In this document: one piece after another, positions 51,310 through 59,774 of the stretch
Position numbering within the stretch: the stretch's first letter is position 1
How the letters are laid out: every line of letters begins with the position of its first letter
The notes under the pieces: model-generated
Seen by the model: only the letters and a program-made list of their open reading frames with translations
Told to the model about the DNA's origin: nothing
Database searches by the model: none
Position numbers and translations under genes: made by a program
DNA from: CAYSCX01 sp964429575
Lineage (GTDB): Bacteria > Desulfobacterota > Binatia > Binatales > Binataceae
Reading direction: 5' to 3'
DNA: 64,000 bases
Assembly (NCBI GenBank): GCA_964429575.1
Contig: CAYSCX010000006.1
Span: forward strand, 1-64,000

Positions 51310-51590
51310 TAACCCCTGGCCCCTTCCCTAAAGGGAAGGGGAACCCGGCGCGGGGGAAAAGGGCGCACAGCCGTGCGCCCCTACGGGAGAGGCCGCGAGC
51401 CGCGACGTACCTAACCCCCCGTGGCCCCTTCCCCGTTCGGCTTCGCTCAGGGCAGGCTACCTAACCCCTAACCCCTTCCCTAAAGGGAAGGGGAACCAGA
51501 CAAGGCGGGAAGGGGAACCCGGCACGGGAGAGAAGGGCGCACAGCCGTGCGCCCCTACGGGAGAAGCCGCGAGCCGCGAGGTACCTAAGG
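51310..51590 (+). repeat. Two-unit imperfect direct repeat with two hairpins per unit
   Basis: Units at about 51310-51412 and 51460-51590 share CCTAACCCC, a 9-bp hairpin CCCCTTCCC-TAAA-GGGAAGGGG, an 8-bp hairpin GGGCGCAC-AGCC-GTGCGCCC, and the tail CCGCGAGCCGCGA. A TTCGGCTTCGCTCAGGGCAGG spacer separates them, and the second unit carries an extra 22 bases. It is gene-free and not a CRISPR. Confidence 0.7.
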
Positions 51591-51659
51591 TGACGGCACG
51601 GAATCGGCCGGGTCCGCGGTGAGCTTGACGCCGGTCCCCTCGCGGACTAATCGGGCATC

Positions 51660-52520
51660 ATGCAGCAAGCACACGCATCCAACGTGCAGTGGGAGCGGAT
51701 CTCGGGCCATCGATCGGGTGAGATCGACTTCAAGCGTCTGCTTCAGGGCGCGGCGGGTGCGCCGGACAACTATGAGTTGAGCCTGGTGCGCGCGGGCGGC
51801 GACTACTTTACGCCTCGCCACCGCCATAACTTTGACCAGGTGCGCCTTTGCCTTTCAGGTGCGATGAACTTCGCGCCGGGAAAAGACTTGAAGGCCGGGA
51901 CGGTCGGCTATTTTCCGGAGGGCACTTTCTACGGACCGCAGGCGATGACGCAACCGTCGGAAGTTCTGTTGCTGCAGCACGGCGGTGCCGCGGGTTATGG
52001 ATTCATGGGCTATCAGCAGCTCACAGCGGGATACGAGGCGCTTCGCGCCAAGGGCGAGTTCGACAAAGGCGCCTTCAGCTATTGCGACGCGCAGGGGCGG
52101 ACACATCGCAAGGACGGTTACGAAGCGGTGTGGGAGCAGGTCAACGGCCGCACGGTCGAATATCCGCCGCCGCGTTACGATGAGCCCGTGATAATGAACC
52201 CGGCGAACTTCAAATGGACTCCCGTGCCGGGCGTCGGCGGCTTCGAGGTAAAACACCTCGGCACTTTCGGCGAGCGCAATCTCAGAGTGGGATTCGTCCG
52301 CGCGTCGCGCGGCGCGACCTACACGTCGAGCGACCTCACCGCACCTGAATTGATTTTCGTGGTCGAGGGCGCGTTGAATCTGTCCGGCAAATCGATTGGC
52401 GCGTGGTCCGCGGCTAGACTCGACGCGTCGGACAACGGCGGAAGCATCGAAGCGGTCGAAGCGAGCGAAGTGTTTTTCGTGCGCCTCCCAGCCTTCGCCG
52501 CGCCGTCGCACGCGAACTGA
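51660..52520 (+). CDS. Bicupin protein
   Basis: 286 residues. The first cupin is at about 40-100 with metal-site residues in PRHRHNFDQVRLCLSG; a second barrel is at about 205-280 (APELIFVVEGALNLSG). Cupin pairs occur in dioxygenases and isomerases. The next gene is a Rieske oxygenase 17 bases on. No ribosome-binding site is evident before ATG 51660. Confidence 0.7.
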   Translation: MQQAHASNVQWERISGHRSGEIDFKRLLQGAAGAPDNYELSLVRAGGDYFTPRHRHNFDQVRLCLSGAMNFAPGKDLKAGTVGYFPEGTFYGPQAMTQPSEVLLLQHGGAAGYGFMGYQQLTAGYEALRAKGEFDKGAFSYCDAQGRTHRKDGYEAVWEQVNGRTVEYPPPRYDEPVIMNPANFKWTPVPGVGGFEVKHLGTFGERNLRVGFVRASRGATYTSSDLTAPELIFVVEGALNLSGKSIGAWSAARLDASDNGGSIEAVEASEVFFVRLPAFAAPSHAN

Positions 52521-52537
52521 CAAAACGGAGCACACCG

Positions 52538-53515
52538 ATGGCTGCATCGCGGACCAACGGCGCAAACCGCAGGCTGACTGCGAGCCACGCGCGCGGATTT
52601 CATCAGAGCTGGTACGCGGTCGCAAAGTCGAGCGATGTCGGTCCGGGGCAGGTTGTCGGGCGTGACGTGTTGGAAGGGCGCGTCATCGTCTATCGCGGGG
52701 AGCGCGGCACAGCGCACGTGATGAGCGCGTACTGCCGCCACCTGGGCGCGGACCTGAGTCTTGGCAAGGTGATCGGCGAGGACATTCGCTGCGCGTTTCA
52801 TCATTGGCAATACGGCGCGGACGGAATGTGCACGCTGATTCCCGCGTCGGAGAAAATTCCAAAGGCCGCGCGACTGTTCCATTTTCCGACTGCTGAAAAA
52901 TGGGGACTTATCTGGTTGTTCAACGGAGCGAAGCCCGACTTCGACATCCCGGGGTTCCCGCTGTTCGACGCACCGCAACTCGAGACGCGCGTGGACGAGG
53001 CATTCGATCTGCCGGTCGAGCCCTGGGTACCGTTCACCAACTCGATGGATTTTCAACACCTGCGCGTGCTGCACGGACTCAAGATTGATTGCGACGCCGA
53101 CACGATTCGCGTCGGCGACCGAAAGATCGAGTACGAAGTCACGTTTGAACATCCAGACTTCGGGGTCTTCGATCAGCACATTCGTGTGACCGGCACCAAC
53201 ACGATTGCGCTTACGGGCAAGCTCAACGGTATGGATATCCTTTCCATGGCGACCGGCACGCCGACCCCGGACGGACGCACCCGCGGCTGGAGCATCACGG
53301 CGACGCCGCTCGCGTCGGGCACCGACGTCGAGCGCGATCAGCGTCTGCAGATCGGCGAGGCTTTCTTTCGGCGGCTCATCGAAGAAGACACACCGATCAT
53401 GAGCACGATCCGTTTCCGCGAGGGCCTTCTCATCGATGCTGACCGCGCGCTCGCGCGCTTCTTCCAGTACATCAAGCGCTTCCCGACCGCGCGCCCCGCC
53501 GCCCGCTACGCGTAG
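52538..53515 (+). CDS. Rieske [2Fe-2S] non-haem iron oxygenase
   Basis: 325 residues. Rieske ligands lie in AYCRHLGADLSLG and CAFHHWQYG (Cys-x-His ... Cys-x-x-His). The catalytic site is NSMDFQHLRVLHG. It lacks an adjacent beta subunit, like the phthalate/vanillate O-demethylase group. It probably forms an operon with the bicupin gene upstream. Confidence 0.9.
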   Translation: MAASRTNGANRRLTASHARGFHQSWYAVAKSSDVGPGQVVGRDVLEGRVIVYRGERGTAHVMSAYCRHLGADLSLGKVIGEDIRCAFHHWQYGADGMCTLIPASEKIPKAARLFHFPTAEKWGLIWLFNGAKPDFDIPGFPLFDAPQLETRVDEAFDLPVEPWVPFTNSMDFQHLRVLHGLKIDCDADTIRVGDRKIEYEVTFEHPDFGVFDQHIRVTGTNTIALTGKLNGMDILSMATGTPTPDGRTRGWSITATPLASGTDVERDQRLQIGEAFFRRLIEEDTPIMSTIRFREGLLIDADRALARFFQYIKRFPTARPAARYA

Positions 53516-53597
53516 CCGCGCGCGGATGGGCGCGGGGTTGTGCAACTCTCACCGGAGTGCGCTATCTGTGGGCAGACCCAGCCGCGGAGGTGGCGCA

Positions 53598-54377
53598 ATG
53601 GCGCGTCTAACGGGCAAAGTGGCGCTGGTCGCCGGCGGCGGCGCCGACGGCCCTCCCAAACCCGGCGAAAAACTCTCGATCGGCAACGGCCGCGCGACTG
53701 CGATTCTTTGCGCGCGCGAAGGCGCCCGGGTGATGGTCGCGGACCGCAAGCTTGAACTCGCCGAGGAGACCGCGGCGGCCATTCGCGCCGAAGGCGGCGG
53801 CGCGAGAGCAATCGCGACCGACGTATCGGTCGAGGACGATTGCCGTCGAGCGGTCGAAGCAACCGTGCGCGAATTCGGCGCGCTTCATCTGCTGGTCAAC
53901 AATGTTGGTATCGCACTCGGCGGCCGTCTGCTCGAAACCTCGACCGCGCACTTCGACACGATGGTCGATGTCAACGTGCGCGGCCACTTCTTCATGATGA
54001 AGTACGCGGTGCCCGAAATGGCGAAGGCGGGCGGCGGCGCGATCGTCAATGTTTCGTCGCTTGCCGCGCACCGCAGCAACCAGGCGATCGCCTACGAGAC
54101 GACCAAAGCGGCGCTGCTGGGACTCTCGCGGTCGGCGGCCAACTCGCACGCGCGTGACAAGATCCGGGTCAACACAATTCTGCCCGGCTTGATCAATTCC
54201 TCGATGGTCCGCCGCCTGATCGGCGATCGCGAGGCGCAAGTCGCGCCGCGCATCCCGATGGGCCGGCAGGGGACGCCGTGGGAAATTGCAAGCGCGATTG
54301 TGTTTCTGCTTTCCGATGACGCGTCGTACATCACCGGCACTGAACTCATCGTCGATGGCGGACTCAGCGTCCGCTGA
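53598..54377 (+). CDS. SDR-family oxidoreductase with an enlarged glycine loop
   Basis: 259 residues. The usual TGxxxGxG is replaced by a longer loop, AGGGADGPPKPGEKLSIGNG, before the first helix, while NNVGIA, NVSSLAA and YETTK (Ser, Tyr, Lys) are intact. ATG 53598 has CGGAGG eight bases upstream. Its last 122 bases (54260-54381) are exactly repeated at 55535-55656. Confidence 0.82.
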   Translation: MARLTGKVALVAGGGADGPPKPGEKLSIGNGRATAILCAREGARVMVADRKLELAEETAAAIRAEGGGARAIATDVSVEDDCRRAVEATVREFGALHLLVNNVGIALGGRLLETSTAHFDTMVDVNVRGHFFMMKYAVPEMAKAGGGAIVNVSSLAAHRSNQAIAYETTKAALLGLSRSAANSHARDKIRVNTILPGLINSSMVRRLIGDREAQVAPRIPMGRQGTPWEIASAIVFLLSDDASYITGTELIVDGGLSVR

Positions 54378-54618
54378 CCGCCGCGCTCGGCGAACTACAT
54401 GCATTTGAATCCCGCCAGGCGCTTTAACGGCGGCTTCCACAGCGCCCCCGGCATCCCGAGCCCCATGCTGCCGCCGCACGTGAGATATTCCGACGGCACC
54501 GAGCGAAAAAGAGCGGCAAAGAGCGAATGTCGCACTTTGCCTTCTTCAAGCCACACACATTTTGTTGTTGCCTCAGCGCATCGGCCACGAGCGAGCGGGC
54601 CGGCGAGGAGGAACGACC

Positions 54619-55386
54619 ATGACTGTTTGCCTTCGTTTCAAGCGAGTCCCGCAGTGGATCGCGCTCCTGATGGTGCCGCTACTGCTGGGCGCGGACAGCG
54701 CGTCGCGTCCGCTCGTCGGCGCGCAGCCCGGCGAGATCCCTGGGGCGCAGATCAAGGAGTTGCCCGGCGGGCAGTATCAGCCGCTTCCGCTGCCACCGCC
54801 GGAACAGACCCTGGTCCTGCCGCCGCAGTGGAGGCCCACGCAGAGCGAGCCGATGCCGCCGGAGTCGGCGCCCGTTACGGAGATCGACGTTGCCAGCGGA
54901 TTCGTAGGATGCTGGAAGGGTCGGCCGAACGGATTCGACCAGGTTTTCCCCTTCACGTGGGTCGGAAATATGCGCATCGGTGAACCGGGCGAGATCACTT
55001 TCTGTTTCCAGCCACACCAGGTGGACGTGCCAAACGCCGAGGTCTATGTGCCACCGCACATGCGTGCACTCGAGGTGGTGATGAACCTCGGACTGGGCTA
55101 CACGACGTTTCGCGCCCATGGCATCAAGACCGTCATTTATTCAATGTCGCCGGGTGCGATGCACGGAAGAACGACCGTCGACGTCGATCCCACAGCTCAC
55201 TTGCTCTTCGTGATTCCGATTAAAGGAGCGCCGCAGCCATCGCAGGTCGAATGGAAGGCGATTCTGGTCGATCGTGACACGGTGCACGTGAATGCGTACC
55301 AGGTATTGTGGTTCAGTGGTCAATTGGTTCTCGGTGGGACGTGGCACGCTGATTTCACGCGAAGCGACGGGCCTGCATCGGAGTGA
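54619..55386 (+). CDS. Secreted hypothetical protein
   Basis: 255 residues with an N-terminal signal-like segment (MTVCLRFKRVPQWIALLMVP then LLLGADSASRPLVGA) and a proline-rich stretch (residues 45-95). The C-terminal half is beta-rich (VEVYVPPHMRALEVVMNLGLGYTTF-like, then HLLFVIPIKGAPQPSQVEW). GAGGAGG precedes ATG 54619. No family is recognised. It lies between the two copies of the SDR-end repeat. Confidence 0.6.
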   Translation: MTVCLRFKRVPQWIALLMVPLLLGADSASRPLVGAQPGEIPGAQIKELPGGQYQPLPLPPPEQTLVLPPQWRPTQSEPMPPESAPVTEIDVASGFVGCWKGRPNGFDQVFPFTWVGNMRIGEPGEITFCFQPHQVDVPNAEVYVPPHMRALEVVMNLGLGYTTFRAHGIKTVIYSMSPGAMHGRTTVDVDPTAHLLFVIPIKGAPQPSQVEWKAILVDRDTVHVNAYQVLWFSGQLVLGGTWHADFTRSDGPASE

Positions 55387-55534
55387 GAATGTATCAGTTT
55401 GTGCGTTGAAGGCTGGAGTAGTGGCTGTTTACGGTTCCGTTCGGATGAAAAAGTTGTCCTGACCGGGGAGAACGCAGGAAACGACTCAAGGCCGGCCATC
55501 TAGTTGTGGCAGTAGACGCGCGCGAGGTGGCGAC

Positions 55535-55656
55535 GGGCCGGCAGGGGACGCCGTGGGAAATTGCAAGCGCGATTGTGTTTCTGCTTTCCGATGACGCGTC
55601 GTACATCACCGGCACTGAACTCATCGTCGATGGCGGACTCAGCGTCCGCTGACCGC
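55535..55656 (+). pseudogene. Duplicated 3' end of the SDR gene
   Basis: These 122 bases are identical to 54260-54381. They encode the C-terminal RQGTPWEIASAIVFLLSDD and the final SYITGTELIVDGGLSVR with the stop codon. No upstream SDR coding sequence continues from it, so it is a fragment, not a gene. Identity without a single change points to a recent event or gene conversion. The LLM gene starts 18 bases after it. Confidence 0.85.
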
Positions 55657-55673
55657 GGCACACCGCAACTCGA

Positions 55674-56684
55674 ATGCGCAAAGTAAAAGTCGGCTACCAA
55701 CTCGACTTCAGAAATCCGCCCGGCTCGGGCCGCGACTTCGCAACGCTCTATGCGTCGATGCTCTCGCAGGTCGAACTCGCCGAGCAACTCGGCTTCGATT
55801 CGATCTGGCTGACCGAGCATCACTTCACCGACGACGGTTATTTGCCGTCGATGTTGCCGGCAGCAGCCGCGATCGCGGCGCGTACCAAGCGCGTCACCAT
55901 CGGCACGTACGTCCTGCTCGCGCCGTTTCAGCATCCGGTGAAACTCGCCGAGGACGCCGCGGTGGTGGACGTCATTTCCGGCGGCCGCCTGCGCCTGGGC
56001 ATCGGTCTCGGTTATCGTCAGGAAGAATTCGACGGCTTCGGCGTACCGCGCCGCGAACGGCTCGGGCGCACGCTCGAAACGCTCGAAATCCTGAGGCGCG
56101 CATGGACCGGCGAGCGTTTCAGCTTCAAGGGCAAGTATTTCGATCTGAAGGACGTGCGCGTGCTGCCGCGGCCGGCCAGTTTGCCGCACCCTGAGTTGCT
56201 TTGGGGCGCGGGCGCTCCAGAAGCCATCCGTCGTGCGGCGAAGCTTGACTTGAGCTTCGCGTGTGTGGGCGGCCGCAAGGAGATCGGCATATACGTGGAA
56301 GCGCTCAAAGCGCTGGGCAAAGACCCCGCGCGCTACAGCATTGTCAACAGCCGCGTCGTTTACATCGCGGACAGCGAAGAGCAGGCGTGGGCCGACAGCC
56401 GCGTCGCGCTCTTGTATCAAGCGGAGCTCTACGGTAAATGGCTTTCGGCGGCGGCGGGCACCAACGATCAATCGCGAGTGCTGATCCGGCCAGACGCTGA
56501 TCGGCTACGACGCACGAGCGTGCTCGGACCTCCCGACTACGTGCGCGGGCGCATCAGCGAGATTCTCGACACCACGCCGATGACGGAGCTGATCATTGTG
56601 ATGCAGCTCCCCGGCCTCGATCCCGCAAAGGGGCGCAAGTCGCTCGAACGGTTCGGCAAAGAGGTACTGCCTCACATCAAGTGA
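55674..56684 (+). CDS. LLM-class flavin-dependent oxidoreductase
   Basis: 336 residues: DSIWLTEHHFTDDGYLPSMLP, IGTYVLLAPFQHPVKLAEDAAVVD, and GRLRLGIGLGYRQEEFDGFGV, ending FGKEVLPHIK. It is shorter than the other two complete LLM genes. The duplicated SDR end lies directly ahead, so any promoter would have to lie in or before that segment. A GST gene follows 22 bases later. Confidence 0.88.
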   Translation: MRKVKVGYQLDFRNPPGSGRDFATLYASMLSQVELAEQLGFDSIWLTEHHFTDDGYLPSMLPAAAAIAARTKRVTIGTYVLLAPFQHPVKLAEDAAVVDVISGGRLRLGIGLGYRQEEFDGFGVPRRERLGRTLETLEILRRAWTGERFSFKGKYFDLKDVRVLPRPASLPHPELLWGAGAPEAIRRAAKLDLSFACVGGRKEIGIYVEALKALGKDPARYSIVNSRVVYIADSEEQAWADSRVALLYQAELYGKWLSAAAGTNDQSRVLIRPDADRLRRTSVLGPPDYVRGRISEILDTTPMTELIIVMQLPGLDPAKGRKSLERFGKEVLPHIK

Positions 56685-56706
56685 GTAACGGTCAAGGAGC
56701 GCCAAC

Positions 56707-57477
56707 ATGATGAAACTATTCACCTACGCGACGAGTCCGTATGCGCGCAAAGTCAGGATGGCGCTCGATTACAAGGGCGTGAGCTACGCGCCGGTCGAGC
56801 GCTGCTACTCTCTTGACCGCAAGGAAGACTTGCGCTGCGCGAGCGTGCGGGCCGAGGTTCCGACCCTGGTGCTCGACGACGGACGCACGCTCACTGACTC
56901 GACGATCCTCTGTGAGTATATCAATGAGGTATATCCAACTCCGGCGCTGGTTCCCGATGATGCGTACGAGCGGGCGCGGATGCGCACGATCGAGGATCTT
57001 TGCGACCGTGCCTTCGACGCTGCCGGGTACGGCTTCTGGATCGCGGTTCTGCGCGAAGCGGCTCCCGAAGCGAAGGCGATGAAGGAGGCGGCCGCGCGCG
57101 AGCTAGCGGAGCTTCTGAAGGTGCTCGAACGGGAACTCGGCGGGAAGGATTTCTTCTGCGGCAAACTCAGCATCGCGGATCTGGCCGCGATCTGTTACGT
57201 GCCCGGAGCAGCGTCGATGGGTGTCGATTTGAAGCAAACGCCGCGGCTGCAGCAATGGGTGCAACGTATGCGCACAGTTCCGGCGGTGGCGGCGGACTTG
57301 CAGCGGCTCGCCGAAGCGGTAGCGCACATGTCGATCACTGCAGAGTTGGAAGGGCCGGACGGGCGCGTACATTGGCGCGACAGCCGGCTTGAATGGCCGG
57401 TCCGACACGGGTTTATTGAGTTCGTGGCACGCGAGTTCCGTGCGGGTAAGATGATGTTCCCGCCCGACGGGGCCTGA
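56707..57477 (+). CDS. Glutathione S-transferase family protein
   Basis: 256 residues. The N-terminal thioredoxin-like domain (LFTYATSPYARKVRMALDYKG) has Ser in the active-site place and PTLVLDDGRTLTDSTILCEYINE for glutathione gamma-glutamyl binding. The helical C-terminal domain carries FFCGKLSIADLAAICYV with the N-capping box. It lies 37 bases before the selenoprotein gene. Confidence 0.87.
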   Translation: MMKLFTYATSPYARKVRMALDYKGVSYAPVERCYSLDRKEDLRCASVRAEVPTLVLDDGRTLTDSTILCEYINEVYPTPALVPDDAYERARMRTIEDLCDRAFDAAGYGFWIAVLREAAPEAKAMKEAAARELAELLKVLERELGGKDFFCGKLSIADLAAICYVPGAASMGVDLKQTPRLQQWVQRMRTVPAVAADLQRLAEAVAHMSITAELEGPDGRVHWRDSRLEWPVRHGFIEFVAREFRAGKMMFPPDGA

Positions 57478-57514
57478 GCGCGGCCGCGGCGCGTCGCGAG
57501 GAGGAGACCGGACG

Positions 57515-58363
57515 ATGGTAGTCGAATACATTGCGCGCACCCGCGACCTCTACAGCGATTACATTCCATATCGCTGGGTCGTGAATGAGACCATTCCGTT
57601 CACGCCGCTTCGCAAGCCAATCCGCGACTGCAAGGTCGCCCTGATGAGCTCCGGCGGCATCATGTATCGCGACCAGCCGCGATTTCACCGCGAGGACGCT
57701 TCCTACCGCCGCATCCCGAAGAATGCGCGTCGCGACGAACTGAGCGTCTGGCACTTCGGTTACCCGACCACCGATGCGAAGGCCGACCCCAACTGCGTAT
57801 TTCCGCTCGAGCGAATGCGCGAGCTTGAATCCGAAGGCGTCATTGGGGAACTCTCCGATCCTGCGTTCTCGTTCATGGGCGGCATCTATTCGGCGCGCAA
57901 GGTCTGCGACGAACTCGCGCCGCAGATCGTCGATGAGTTGAAGAGGGCGCACGTCGATGCTTTCTACCTGGTACCCGCTTGACCGGTGTGCCATCAGTCC
58001 GTTGGACTGATCGCGCGGGCAGTAGAGGAAGCCGGCATCCCGACCCTGTGCATGACCTCCGCGCTCGACATCACCGCGTCGGTCAAAGCGCCTCGCGCGG
58101 TGTTCGTAAACTTCCCGCTCGGCCATCAAACCGGAAAGCCCAACCAGCCCGAAATTCAGCGGCGAATCGTTGTCGACGCGATGGCGGCGTTCGAGACGAT
58201 CACCAAGCCGGGCGAGATCGCTCGTCTGCCCTACGTTTGGGATCCGAACGATCGATCGTGGGAAGAGATCGACTATACGAAAGGCTGGATGCCGGTGCCG
58301 CCGAGCCGCGAGGAAGCGGACCGTGAAGAGGTTGAGCGTCGCGCGCGCTTCGCGGGAAAGTAG
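57515..58363 (+). CDS. Selenoprotein B-like (GrdB/PrdB family), selenocysteine at in-frame UGA
   Basis: Two open stretches, 57515-57982 and 57986-58363, are in one frame and joined by a single TGA at 57980-57982. Read as selenocysteine this gives a 282-residue protein with Sec156 in the motif FYLVPA-U-PVCHQSVGLIARA. The U-x-x-C arrangement and following helix match glycine/betaine/sarcosine/D-proline reductase selenoprotein B. The N-terminal half has VALMSSGGIMYRDQ and VIGELSDPAFSFMGGIYSARKV, also typical. A hairpin follows the UGA at SECIS spacing. Neighbours are GST, MAPEG and thiol peroxidase genes, so a thiol-linked reductive reaction is likely. The substrate is unknown. Confidence 0.9.
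57987..58017 (+). promoter_or_regulatory. Bacterial SECIS-like hairpin
   Basis: Ten bases after the TGA, ATCAGTCC (57993-58000) and GGACTGAT (58004-58011) form a perfect 8-bp stem closing the loop GTT. Below one C-C mismatch, five more pairs (two G-T) extend the stem to 57987 and 58017. Bacterial SECIS elements have an upper stem about 11 bases from the UGA with a small loop containing GU, recognised by SelB. Confidence 0.8.
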
Positions 58364-58455
58364 TTCACTAGCAACATTAGCGCGCATCCTGCCTGTGCCG
58401 TGTGCTGGCCGGACGGGCTTTGCGATAACGGACAAATTGAGGGGAGGAGCCGGCT

Positions 58456-58839
58456 ATGAATGGGGTTGTCGTCGTCACCGCACTCGCGCTGCTCGAGTAC
58501 GTAGCGCTCGGAGTTCTGGTCGGACGCGCTCGCGGCAAGCACGGCGTCGAGGCGCCTGCGACCACCGGGCATCCGGAGTTCGAGCGCTATTTTCGAGTCC
58601 ATCAGAACACTCTTGAACAGTTGGTGGTCTTTATCCCGGCGCTTTGGATGTTCGCGACCTTTCTCAACGCGCCTGTCGCGGTCGCGCTCGGGCTCGTGTT
58701 CGTGGTTGCGCGCGCGATTTACGCGGCAGGCTACGTGAAGGATCCGAAGCGCCGCGGCCCCGGTGCGATGCTGACCTTTGGCGTCAACATCATTCTTGTC
58801 GTGGGCGCCTTGATCGGCGGGCTCATCGCGGCAAACTAG
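58456..58839 (+). CDS. MAPEG-family membrane protein
   Basis: 127 residues with four helices (VVVVTALALLEYVALGVLVG; LEQLVVFIPALWMFATFL; VAVALGLVFVVARAIYAAGYV; MLTFGVNIILVVGALIGGLI) and the ERYFRVHQNTLEQ motif typical of MAPEG proteins, which use glutathione. It is close behind the selenoprotein and GST genes. GGAGGAG lies ahead of the ATG. Confidence 0.87.
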   Translation: MNGVVVVTALALLEYVALGVLVGRARGKHGVEAPATTGHPEFERYFRVHQNTLEQLVVFIPALWMFATFLNAPVAVALGLVFVVARAIYAAGYVKDPKRRGPGAMLTFGVNIILVVGALIGGLIAAN

Positions 58840-58996
58840 CGGCGCCCGCACCTCAAGGGGGATCGATGCTGCGCTGGTCGCGCGGTTCGCGCAGTTACGC
58901 GCGCCGCGTTCGCGTGTTTACGGGCGGTTGCCGACCGGCTAGAGTTCCCCTTTCGGAGTCACTTCCCCCTCAACATCACCGAAGGAGAATCGAACC

Positions 58997-59521
58997 ATGG
59001 CGCAAGAACGCAGTGGCGCGGTCACGATGCGCGGCAATCCGCTCACGCTGGTCGGCCCTGAACTGAAAGCCGGGCAGAAGGCCCCCGCATTCACCAGCGT
59101 AGGCAAGGGCCTCGCCGCGGTGAACCTCGACTCGCTCAAAGGCAAAGTCAAAATCATCGCCGCGGTTCCGTCCGTCGACACTCCGGTATGCGACGCGGAG
59201 ACGCGCCGCTTCAATGAGGAAGCCGCCAAACTTCCCGGTGACGTTCAGGTGGTTACCATCTCGATGGACTTGCCGTTTGCGCAGGCGCGCTGGTGCGCCG
59301 CCGCGGGCGTGGACAAGATCACCATGCTCAGCGACTGGCGCAATGCGGAGTTCGGCGAAAAGTACGGCGCACTCATCAAGGAACTTCACCTGCTCGCCCG
59401 CTCAGTGTTCGTGCTCGACAAGAACGACAACCTCGTGCACGTCGAGTACGTGAAGGAAGTCGCGAACCAGCCCGACTACGAAGCCGCGCTAAACGCCGCG
59501 CGCAAGGCCGCCAGCGCGTAG
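58997..59521 (+). CDS. tpx: Thiol peroxidase (Tpx-type peroxiredoxin)
   Basis: 174 residues. Peroxidatic Cys65 is in PSVDTPVCDAETRRFNEEA and the resolving Cys100 in LPFAQARWCAAAG, the atypical two-Cys pattern of Tpx. It reduces peroxides with thioredoxin. AAGGAG precedes the start. The gap 59522-59774 holds no recognised element. Confidence 0.93.
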   Translation: MAQERSGAVTMRGNPLTLVGPELKAGQKAPAFTSVGKGLAAVNLDSLKGKVKIIAAVPSVDTPVCDAETRRFNEEAAKLPGDVQVVTISMDLPFAQARWCAAAGVDKITMLSDWRNAEFGEKYGALIKELHLLARSVFVLDKNDNLVHVEYVKEVANQPDYEAALNAARKAASA

Positions 59522-59774
59522 CCATCCCGCGGAGGCGCGACGGTGGCGCGCATCGTCACGCCTGCGGCTACGTTTGATTCCCCACGTACCGTGCAAGTCG
59601 ATCTGCACAGCGCGGTCCCACGGCCGTAGCGCGACGGTGGCGCGCGCACGGTCTTTATCGCATTCTGCGCCCTCGCACTGACGCGTTACATCTTGTTTCA
59701 TCTCATCTGACTAGCGAACGGCTGCTTGCGCGCCGCGAGACGGCGTGGTCGGATTCGCATTCGCGGTCTGATTC

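Noticed and set aside
51310..51590. Possible CRISPR array
   Set aside because: Only two long unequal units with internal hairpins, no regular spacers and no cas genes.
52319..53545. 408-residue minus-strand open frame
   Set aside because: Antisense of the Rieske oxygenase with its Cys/His ligands on the plus strand.
57980..57982. Premature stop making 57515-58363 a pseudogene
   Set aside because: Both halves are intact and in frame, the surrounding residues match the selenoprotein B active site, a SECIS-like hairpin follows, and a tRNA-Sec is present.
57413..58435. 340-residue minus-strand open frame across the selenoprotein gene
   Set aside because: It is Arg-rich and lacks similarity; the plus strand carries the recognisable family.
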